Assembly (NCBI GenBank): GCA_947034885.2
Contig: OX344754.2
Span: 6,207,001-6,271,000, forward strand
DNA: 64,000 bases
Source of the DNA: Thuidium tamariscinum
Lineage: Eukaryota; Streptophyta; Bryopsida; Hypnales; Thuidiaceae
Reading direction: 5' to 3'
In this document: positions 46,921-57,113 of the stretch, piece after piece
Layout: each line of letters begins with the position of its first letter
How positions within the stretch are numbered: position 1 is the first letter of the stretch
Notes under the pieces: model-generated
What the model was told of the DNA's origin: nothing
Database searches by the model: none
The model's input: only the letters and a program-made list of their open reading frames with translations
Made by a program: the position numbers and the translations under genes

Positions 46921-49900
46921 ACTATGTCGAGATCTCTCCTCTATGAAACTGACTTTCGTTTGAGTTTTGGTGGGAGGCAAGTGTTTGGTCTTCGTCTTCA
47001 CGTTTGGAATATTAATCTTTCTTTTGAGACTTCAGATTGTGAATATGATCATCAGAATGATTTCATTCAAACGAGAAGAGTAACTTTGTTTACATTTTTA
47101 GATGATTGAACTTTTTTGTAACTTCCGAGTTTCAACGTCTGTGAGATTCAGTTTCTTGAGATTAATTAACATCCCTAAACGGGTTTTGTTTTACTTATGA
47201 CGGTCCTGTCTTAAGTAGACCCTAAACTGAATGTTGGGTCCTTTTGTGTGAGCCTCTTTGATCCATACTGATATTGTTTGCTATGCTTTCAAATATTCCA
47301 GGTTTCCAACGTTCGAATTGGGTTTGTAGGAAGAGCTCAGTCAAACCTTGATGAGGTAAAGGTCATACAATGACTTCCATTTGAAATTCATCATTGAGTT
47401 TGCTTTAATTATTAGTGTTGTCACATTTCGGCATGTGGACCTCCTCATTGTTTCTTAATTGCCACATGATTTCTATTTCTTACCATAATTAACTCTCATT
47501 TATAATGAATGTCCTTTGTCATTGGTAATCATTTCCTTGCCATAATCGCTCTCAAAGATTTTGAACGTTGAAAATTTGCCTTAAGATTTTTTTAAATGTG
47601 TATTGTCTTATAAATTCTCTTGAATCTCATTGGTATTTTTCTTTCCATGAATTGATTTTAAACTTCATATTTGGGAATCATTACCTCTTTAGGATGGACG
47701 ACACAAAGGCAAGCATCTTAAGATTTCTTCCTCTGAGATTCAAGCCCCAAGAGAGCAGACTTTTCCAGCTCTGGATATTGGGGGACCATTCCAGAAGAAG
47801 AAGTGGCCTCAGCTTGGCATGCCCATACCAAATGACTCTAGTGATGATGAGAGAAATTTGGTGAGTTTCAGTGATATCATGGATGCTGCAGAGCGTGCAG
47901 CAAATGACTTTGAGGGAGATAGGCTTAGTTGGAATCGTGGACCTGGTCCTTGGTTCTCATCTGAGAGCTCTAAGACGGAATACTCCTCAGTTGTAGAGCT
48001 CTCAAATGCTAGCTCTAGTCCTCCTTTTGAGGAGTTACATGAATCGTATCGTACTAGAAAAGTTTATTCTTACCAGGTTATCATATTGAGCTCAGATTCC
48101 GAGGAGGAGGATGTTGACATCATAGAGTGAGATTGATATCTCTAGAATCAAGTTTCCTAGTGATATTTCATTTTTGACTTAATACTCTAAAGCCTAAAGG
48201 GTTGATTTTGATCAACATTCTCAATGGTCTACTATTTTCCAAGTGTTATTACATATTCTAAGTAAATTTTTTCAAAGTGTATTTTGAATTCAAATTATAT
48301 TTCAAGGCTCCTTGCTTATGATTGTTTTTATTGCAGATTGATGTGTCGCCTTTTAAAGAAACTCAAGAGGAGACCATCATAGAAACGCCAGGCACAGATG
48401 AGACACGTCAACCATATATTGAGGGAAGAGAAAGATTCAAATATGGAGGTCAAGTAGAGGAAGGAGATGAGGCTATGCAAATTGATATTTTTGAAGATGA
48501 AGAAAAGAAGAAAATGCTTGAGGACGAGCTCCGTCGTGTTCAAAAAGGAGACTCAGTGGATATTCTTTCCACTCTCCGTATGGAACCAGATGAGCTTTAT
48601 AGGTTGAAAATTCCCCTCTGCAGACTTGTTGCTATGCCCATGGTCAGGCCTACATTGTCTTGCGATATTACCAAATTGGAGCAAGAGTTTGCTGGTGATA
48701 TAGAGATGGTGCAGCATCCTTTTATGTTTCCACCACAGATGAAGAAGGATACAGCTCAGAATTCACGGAGGATGAGATGGCGAAGTGGGATCCAATTTGG
48801 AGAGAGAAGAATGATGTGTTTCTCCGGCACCTAGAGTCCAAACCCGAGTTCCGATCCTTGAAGAACTTGAAGAACTTGAAGTTCTTCATATGTGACAGAA
48901 ATCATCGTCGCATTGCATGGATGAATCTTATTGACAGGTGCTATACCCTGATTCCAAAGATGCATTGTATCGTGGATTGCATTCTACTGGACACAAAAGG
49001 GCGAACAGAGCTAGTGATGCAAGTGATGCATCACATCAACAAGTGAGTTTTTTTTATTTATTTGTTTATTTGATTATAAATGTGTTGTGTTGTTTCATAA
49101 AGTATCTAATGTATGGCTAGAAGCTCATTATAATAAATGTGGTTGATGTTTTGCAGATCTATTGAGGATTCTCATGTCAAGATTAACTTGGTACACACTT
49201 TGTACCAAGTGCAAAAGTATGGACTCTTGCCCATTGAACGGTTTGCTGATTTATTAAGGCCTTCAGAGAAGAAACGGTGCCTTAAGAACAAGGTTTCAAG
49301 GAAATGGTATAGCATACCGATGGAGGTCTTCACCTCATTCATTTTCAGGGAAAGTTTCTTTGTTTTTTGAGCCTTCATCATCTTCCAAAGTAGCATCTTT
49401 TTTTAATATTGTCATGACTAATTTAAATATGTGGATGGTATTACAGCATGAGATTTTTCAAACTGCAGACTCTGCAGTGAGAAAGTATACAGATGCAACA
49501 CCTGAGGATGATAGGAAGGCAGCAAAGATTGCCCATGCCATGAAATCTCGAGCAAAAGAAAAAATTAAAGTCATGATGGTGAATATGGGGAAACTCTTGG
49601 TAGTGGTTCATCCTTCTAATGGTCCAGGCTTCTTAGAAGAGGTGAGTTAAGTTCAAAGGTTTGCATGTCTATGCTTCTGGTTTTCTGTACTTTGATAATT
49701 AACTAAATTGTGGAGGATTGTTGGTTAGGTGGAGCAGCATTGGAGCACAAACGAGGTTCCGGAAATGACGTTGGAGAAGCTACAGTTGGTGGCCACGTGC
49801 AATGTGACTGCAGCACACAAGATTAAAATCTTGAAGTGGTAGAATTCGTCTCTTCCAACTCGTGAAGCACGCAAGTTTCCACCCAAGCCTGTTTCAGAAC

Positions 49901-51855
49901 TTCTTCTTCCCCAATTTCTTGCAAAATGCGTTTGGTATGCGGAGGTGAGTGATGAATTTTACAAATTTATATTTTTTTTCCTCCTTCATTGGTATTGAAT
50001 ATTTCATGATGACTTTTGAAGTAAGTTTTAGAAATATTATAGTTTGAATTCTAATATTTTCCTAGGTTTTTCAGATTGAAGATGCGGCCATTGAGTACTT
50101 TGATGGAGTGGTGAAGCAAGACAACATTATGGTCAACTTGAAGCTCCCAACTAAACTTGAGTATTTGCCTGACTACATTGAGGGGTGGAGGTGCAAGATA
50201 TGGGATCATGGCTTCTTGAATTATTTCAAGGGCCATAATTATTTCAAGAAGGGAGATTTTTTCATAGTGTATGAAGGTTCAGCTGCTGCAGTGCGAAGAG
50301 TTCTTTATCAGTAAGTACCATGAACTAATTGTTATAGGTAAAAAAATTCTAAAGGTTTTGTATATCTCTAATGACTTATGAATTCAATCTATAAGTTTTT
50401 ATGTATACAATTATACAAATCATCACTACTTTCTGTGAGGTATTTTATATTAGGCAAAATGGACGTCCAAACACCTCTAAATCCTTACTTGTACATCATT
50501 AAGGTTTAGAAGATGTGGGCTTCAATAATCTATAGTAATGCTATTTTGGGGGAGAATTCTTTTTCCTCTTTGATATTTGTATTGCTTCTATTATTGTGAA
50601 AAGTTGTGACTAGGTAGACAATAGTAATTTTCCATTGTAATGTATTCTTGTAGTTGTATTTGCATTATGAAAATTATCCCTTATGAATTTCTATGGTTGT
50701 GTTTCAGGTATTTCAAGTTCAAGCTTGAAGGCAAAGGAGCAATAGCTAGCTTGGATCTTCCCCCATTTTTGGCATCATATCTTGATCGGGGTTCAACGGC
50801 TTGCATGTTTAGCCCGCACCAACTCCGCACTTATACCACGGCTCATCTTTCTGGTGGGGGATGGTACTTGGACTGTACACTCAATTTCACTCATCTTTCA
50901 AAGATTGAGCTTAGGAGATCTTTGGACGGCAAAGGGGTTGTCAATTGCAACATTGATGAGTTTGACGGCCTTGATCAGAATGCAAGGAAGAAGGCCATTA
51001 TGAGGAGGGATGCACTTGATCGAAAGAAGGAAGCTCGAGCCCAAGTTATGTTGGAAAACAAGGAAAAGAAGGAGGCTGAGAGAGCGGCCAAGAAAGTACA
51101 GAAGGACAAGGAAGAGAAAGGTAAGGGCAAGGGCAAGAAGAAGGACACTGGTACTGGTAAGGTACCATCTTCCACTATAGATCAAGGTTCTGAGATGGAG
51201 AGCAAAATGAAACAAAAACTCACGCTATCACAACTCACTGAGGAGGTCATCTGTCACGTCACACAAGCAATGGTCTTGACCGAAGATGTTGCAGCAAAGA
51301 CTGAGGATTTGATCCTCAACGTCTCCATTCAAGACATTGTGAACGACATGGAGGAAGACAAACCAACTTCTTACAATGAGGTGGTGAATTTCATGGAGAA
51401 AGTGACTATTTTCATCTTAATTGTTCTAATTTCTTTATTTGACCCTCAAATTTTGTTATCTTGTTGATGTTCATGATTAACTTTTAGTTGCATTGCATGT
51501 TTTGCAGATGTCAAATGGAAAGGCTCGCATGTTTGAGGGTGTGCTAAATGCCCGAGCAGGGGTTGATGTCATTTTCCTTGATTGCTTGGAGAACTTACCC
51601 GTGCTAGGGCTCTCTTCTTCGCCAACCGATGTACCACTCTGGAACTCAGATCCACAAGATGAGGCATTGCAATCAGCAGGTAGCTTTGTTGTAGAACATT
51701 TGCATGATGATGGTTGCATCATCATCTTTCACTCGTATAGTATGAAGACAAGGGACAACATTGTTGGAGTGTGTGAGACGTACGATTTGGTACAGAAGAA
51801 AGAGTGGATGGAGATGAATCGCATGCACCTCACCTCCGCAGTAGAGAAGACTAAG

Positions 51856-52590
51856 GGGTGATTGCAAGAAACACCTGTCCTATTTGTTGCGTTTTCCACA
51901 GTACTCATGAATTTCTTTAGGAGTACTATTTGAATAGAAAAATAATTTTTAAAAAATATAAAAAATATGAATTATGTATATACCTTTAAAATGAAGGTTT
52001 TCACCAAAGGAAATTCATAGAAAAATTCTCTAAGTAGGAGAACTTGAAAAGTGCCAAATCTCAAGAAAATTGGCAGTTTGATTCAAAAATTCTTTAAAAA
52101 TAATAAAATAAGCAAAATTCACAAAGTGAAAACAATCCATTTGAAAGAACTTTAAGGAGAAGTTCAATCACCAAAATTTTTATGAAAATAATATTTTATA
52201 TGTTTCAAAATGCAAGCAGAAGGGAGCTCACTTTGTGGACTTCCACACTACATAGAATTAATTATTTTTGAAAATACTCTTCTGAAAAGTTGTATTTCTA
52301 TATAAGGAACAACTCTATATAATTTTCTTGATGTACATTTTCAAAAAAGGTACTCAATAGTACTAAAAACCTCCAAAACCGCAAGTGTGACATCCATTTC
52401 AAGCCTATTTTTGGATAGTATACTATTTTTGAAAATTACCAAAAAAATTAAAGAAGTTGTATGATAGTCATGAGTACCTTCCCTAGATATCTCAAGTCAT
52501 TTGGAGTTAAAACACAAAAGTTATGGCCAAAAAACAAATCAACCTGCAACGTGTGACACAAAATAGGACAGGTGTTTCTTGCAATCACCC
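51856..52590. mobile_element. PIF/Harbinger-like MITE in methyltransferase exon 10
   Basis: The ends GGGTGATTGCAAGAAACACC and its exact reverse complement pair, and pairing extends to about 34 bases in all. TAAG lies on both sides (51852-51855 and 52591-52594). A three-base TAA target and a GGG-type terminus fit PIF/Harbinger-derived MITEs; a four-base TAAG target cannot be excluded. It has no open frame. It lies in coding sequence: after the right TAAG only ACG remains before the GT of the splice donor at 52598. A diverged relative is at 27895-28467. Confidence 0.85.
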
Positions 52591-53879
52591 TAAGACGGTA
52601 CATTCCTTCAAATCTTTTGGTTTTCATTATATAATTATAGTGCAATCTATTCAATGCATTTTAATGCACATTTGATGTCCATACTGCAAACACAGAAGTT
52701 TGGAGTGACTCTACTTGTGAAGGACCTTGGTTTCAAAGGAAAATCCAAATTTTCCTTCACGCGGACCAGCACTATGGCAAAGGCTGGGGTTGATGTTACA
52801 GAGGATGACATGGCAATGAATGGGGAGTGGCCTTGGAGAGGAGGACGCGAAAAAGATCCAAGGTTCTTCACCATCTTCCTCGAAGCGACTAGCATTGAAG
52901 GAGATTTGATTTTGAATTGCACCGCATCTACATGTTAGTGTTTAAATCAAATCTTTTACATTCCAATAGTATTTCAAAGTCACTCAATCACAAAATAATT
53001 AAATAAAAATTTCATTGACTTCAGGTGCATGCATTACGGCATGTCGTGGCACTGGACGCCACATTGTAGCTTTGGAGGGGCACAAAGACATTTTCAATAC
53101 TATTCTGAAGCCAATGAAGAAGTCACAAGCATCTATGGTCGAAAAAACCAACGCCAGCACCTGTAGTTAAGGTTTCAGAAGACTTAGAGGATATGCCTGT
53201 GGTGCCTCGCAAATTTGTTCGCAAGGGGAAATCTAGTAAGTAAGTTGACAATAAAATAAGTTCTTTGTTTGCATTCTAATGTACATTTGTGTTTCAAAAT
53301 CCTAACTTCATGTTGTTATTTTCTACAGGGATCGTGGATTGATGGCCCCTAATGCCATCATGTCAAAGCAAAGTCTTCTCATCAATCCACATAAGTCTCT
53401 TGAGCTTCCAGTTTATGCTGAGCAATTGGCAAGTGCCTTTGCGGAGTTTGGTTGTTCTAAACCAAAACACTGCAAAGACACCTATGCTTTAAATATCTTG
53501 TAGTATGTAGATGTGTCTGCATCTGAGGGTAGGAAATCCTCTGAGTCATCTATGGGTTCTGATTCCGTAACCGGGTCGACATCAACTTAGATTCATGAGA
53601 TGGACGAATCTCTTGAATCAAACTATTGTGTTTTGTTTTTTTTATGATTGGATTTGTGTGTTTTATGGCTACTTTTTGGACGTCCCTTCATCTCTTTTCA
53701 TTTTTGAATTGCTTAATTTCTCTCAAAAAATTGTACTTGAATTCCACCCAAAAATAAATTTAAAAAATATAAATGCACACCTCACATTTGCTAGCGAATA
53801 AACAAAAATTGAAATTAAGAAATCATATGGGTGTTACAAAGGACTATAAAAGCGCAAGTTAGAAAAAGTACCTTATTCA

Positions 53880-54165
53880 TATTAAGCACCCTAAACCCCT
53901 CCCAAAAAATGGAGAGTGCAATTAAAATTGAGCACACCCTAAATCTTTAGGAAAATAAATGGGGACTGAATTAAAAGTTCACCACAAAAAAGGCTCTACA
54001 AAAGAAATGGGGAGTGAATTTAAAGTTCACCACCCAAAAAGTCAAACCTTAAAAAAATGGGGAGTGAAATTAAAGTTCACCTGAAAGAAAGTCTCTATGA
54101 AAAAAATGGGGAATGATTTAAAGTTCACCCAAAGAAAATACCTACTACAAAAATGGAGAATGAAA
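53880..54165 (+). repeat. Imperfect tandem repeat with ATGGGGAGTG core
   Basis: Five to six units of about 45-60 bases share 'aaatgggga(g/c)tgaatt' followed by 'aaagttcacc' (cores near 53908, 53957, 54008, 54056, 54107). The core resembles the outer end of the 1.66-kb elements, 'aaaaaatggggagtgcac'. The array starts less than 300 bases after the methyltransferase stop codon, so it may be the subterminal repeat of the element that carried the gene. Confidence 0.7.
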
Positions 54166-54499
54166 TAGAAATCATTTCCTTTGAAATATTATCCCCTTGA
54201 ATGTGAGAGCCAAAAAATATCACATGTAGGTCTAAAGCATAATCAATTGGCTAGCTTTGGGGTTTTAAAGATTAGTCATATGAAATTCGGAAACAAAACT
54301 TCTTACAATGAATTGAAGGTGTTCTACAACAAATTCAAAAACAATGAACAATCAAGCGGCATACAATGTATGTTTCTGTAACCACGGTCATAGGACCTTC
54401 ATCGATTTTTTAGAATTTTTTTTTCCTGCTCACAAGCTCCTAGGCTTCCAAGCTCACGCTCCTACACTCGCCTGCTAGCAACCCTGCACAGAAGTCAAG
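54166..54499. other. Spacer between repeat array and copia fossil
   Basis: A short mixed sequence with a 66-codon open frame at 54181-54381 that has no recognised motif. The 5' boundary of the copia fossil lies somewhere here but is not defined. Confidence 0.4.
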
Positions 54500-56330
54500 C
54501 TAATGACAACATGTATTACATGCACCAAGGGAAAAAAACCATTATTTTACTTCTATACGTTGATGATTTGTTCATTACTGGTAGCTTAGATCGTCTCATC
54601 ACCTGGCTGAAACAATTCCTACATAAGGAATTTGAAATGACTGATTTAGGCAAAATTCAACGTTTCATGGGTATCTCCTTCGAGTAGGTTGCAATTAGCA
54701 TATTTTTATATCAACGGGATTATTCAAAATCAATTTTAACCGATTTTGGCATATCGAATGCAAGTCCACTTTTACCCCTCTTCTTGAAGGCCAACTGCTC
54801 ACAACCGACATAAAATTGTCCTTCATCAACTCTATATACTATTGCCAGTTAATTGAAAAATTAATATTCCTCATTATCACTCGTCTCGACCTTGCCTACG
54901 CTATGAGTCGCCTTAGCAATTATATAGTAAATCTTCAGCAAACGCATTTTGAAGCAGCCAAGCATGTTTTGAGATACTTACAAGGCACTCTTGATCACAG
55001 GTTCCTTTTCCATGCTAACGCTCCTCTCACCATTTCTGGCTTCATAGATGCTGACCGTGGATCCTATGCAGAGACTTGCCGGAGTCGCCGCTCTATGGGC
55101 GCCTACATCTTTACACTTGTTGGTAGCCCTGTTATTTGGCAAAGCAAACGTCAATTAACAGTCTCTCATTTTTTTACAAAGTCCGAATATAGAGCTTTGA
55201 ATGATAGAGTGCAAGAAGCTGTTTGACTTCACCGACTACTACAAGAACTAAAGCCACCTCTATCAACGTCACCAAGTTCTTGCCAGTCTACTCTAAATAC
55301 TACTGCGCCTAGAATCACACTTTATTGCGACAATCAAGGCGCCATGAAGCTTGCCCACAACCCCGTTTTCCATGCTAAATCAAAACATATTGAAATTCAT
55401 TACCATTTTATTAGAGAGAGGGTTTTAGAAGGGGAAATTTGATTACATTACATTCACACAACTGAGCAACCTAAAAATGCTCTTACAAAGCCGCTTGATC
55501 GGGTGAAATTCACTCAACATAGACTCAAATTAGGAATACATAGTCTAGCTAATTTCAAACCTACGTAGCCAACTTCACAGATTAGTAACTGCCCCAAACC
55601 CTAGAATTTTGGCGTTTGGAATAGGTATTCTTCTGCATCTACTAGAGAACTAAAGCTTCTATACTCTGCCCCTTTGAACCCTGTTACCTCTTGCGAACAA
55701 TCACTCCACGAGAAGTATAGGCATGGAATTCACCCACGACGTACCACATAAAATTTTTGTTTCCCTCCTTTTACCTCGTAAAGACCTCAGCAAACTTCTC
55801 GTGCCTGCGGACCTGCCGAAGAAGCGACCTCGATTGGCTTGATCGTCGCTACATGCTTCGGAGAAAATTTTCCATACGGCAATCTCGTTTTCACGAACGT
55901 TGTCCTACTCCTCTGCACTGATGGTCTCACAACACCAACTCATCACATGCGCCACGAACGCACACCACAACCACAACAACAGTCTTACGAATCCGGAAAT
56001 TGAAACTCCACCAATACTCTCTTGTAGCAGTTGTACCCTACGACTTCTCACATGTACCATCTTTTCACTCTCACAAACTTCTCATGCACTCTTTCAGAAT
56101 ACTCATCAATCTTTCAATTGAGGGAAGGTGTTGGCATTTTAGGATTTCATCGTGTATTATTCTACTAATTAGATATCATTCATTCTCTTAGCACTAAGTG
56201 CTCAGAGCTTAGTATTTAAGTTTAGCTTAGTTCCTGCTTTGTATCTCATTCTCTTATGATCATATTATTGATATCAACACTGTAAATTTATACTATTGTA
56301 AGTTCTAATAGCTTTGACTTCATGGGTTTT
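54500..56330 (+). mobile_element. Ty1/copia retrotransposon fossil, 3' part only
   Basis: The end of a reverse transcriptase (YVDD-type box near 54555), the connecting RNase H region (about 54880-55430) and the pol C-terminus are recognisable, in the order and strand of a Ty1/copia element. A purine tract near 56118-56129 followed by TGTTGG marks the likely start of the 3' LTR, with a TATA-like TATTTAAG near 56211; the LTR end is not clear. gag, protease, integrase and the 5' LTR are absent. The coding part is broken in several places, so it is an old, inactive copy that landed beside the methyltransferase remnant. Confidence 0.85.
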
Positions 56331-56460
56331 GAAGTTTTGACGACAAATCTTTGAACCTTTCTCTTTTCTTTGGTCATTTTTGTTAAGCCTTTTTGGCCTT
56401 AGTTTGGTCATATTTGGTCATATTTGGTTAAGTGTGTTAATTTTTTATTAGTTTTTTTAG

Positions 56461-57113
56461 GGCTGAGACCAAAAGTGAAGTCAGACTACCAAGAAGAGGT
56501 ATCAGTGCAAGTTTGAGTTTATAATTTCATAGAAGAAGTCAAGAGATTTCAAAAAACATAAAATACAAAGAAATCCGAGTTAAATTGAGTAAAATATGAG
56601 CAGATGAAGTTTTAAATATCAATTAGCCAATAGAACTTCATCCATGCATAACTTTTACTAAAAAGATCTAAATTACATGTTTCACATCAATCTAAAAAGA
56701 TAATCTTAATTTCGACAAGGAAAAATCACTCAAAATTTTAAAATAATAATTTATTAAAAGTCAATTGAGAGTTAGAGTGTAGATAAAACTGAGGCTAAAA
56801 ACAAAGTCAAACCATTCGAAAGGGGTGATAGTATAGATTTAAGTCAAGAATATGATAATAGAAGTTGAGATCTTTCCAATGACATAAAGTTCAAAGAAAA
56901 CCAAGTTGAATTGAAATATTTATAAGTGGATGAAGTTTCAATCATTAATTAGTGATCAAAACTTCATTCATGCATAACTTCTATTAGGAAAGTTCGATTT
57001 GTAAGTTCCGCATCAATTTAGAAAGCTAATTTTAGCTTTTACAAGAAAAAAATATTAAAAGTCTAAAAACAATCATCTGTCAAAAGTCAAACCAAGAGCT
57101 AAAGTACTTAAGA
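56461..57113 (+). repeat. Diverged tandem duplication of about 328 bases
   Basis: The two halves 56461-56790 and 56791-57113 align along their length. Shared landmarks, in order, are 'aaagtcaaacc/agactacc', 'gaagttgagat/gaagtcaagagat', 'gatgaagttt', 'cttcat.catgcataactt', 'catcaat.ta.aaag' and 'aaaagtcaa.c.agag'. A further partial copy lies near 57975-58050. They are old, with many substitutions. No open frame. Confidence 0.65.

Larger units (their letters stand above)
43108..53590 (+). pseudogene. ParB-like / beta-class DNA methyltransferase-like gene, decayed
   Basis: Thirteen exons read by eye: 43108-43302, 47302-47355, 47693-48126, 48359(or 48337)-49042, 49157-49325, 49447-49641, 49729-49944, 50066-50310, 50708-51402, 51508-52597, 52696-52933, 53025-53239, 53329-53590. 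In order: acidic N-terminus with SUMO-interaction-like VIILSSDSEEE; a ParB/sulfiredoxin-like motif FFICDRNHRRIAW with LLDTKGRTELVMQVMHHINK after it; an alpha-helical region; a Lys/Glu-rich linker; then DVIFLDCLENLPVLG (position of motif IV) followed downstream by GDLILNCTAST and GRHIVALEGHKDIF (motif I). Motif IV before motif I is the order of beta-class amino-methyltransferases, and ParB-methyltransferase fusions are known from bacteria and phages. Coding is broken: a frame change near 48720, in-frame stops at 49840 and 53501, a frame change near 53140, and a MITE in exon 10. The DPPY-type motif is replaced. Probably inactive. Confidence 0.68.

Noticed and set aside
38793-54165. Polinton or virus-derived element
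   Set aside because: No DNA polymerase, capsid, packaging ATPase or integrase-like frame is recognisable; the visible parts fit a DNA transposon.
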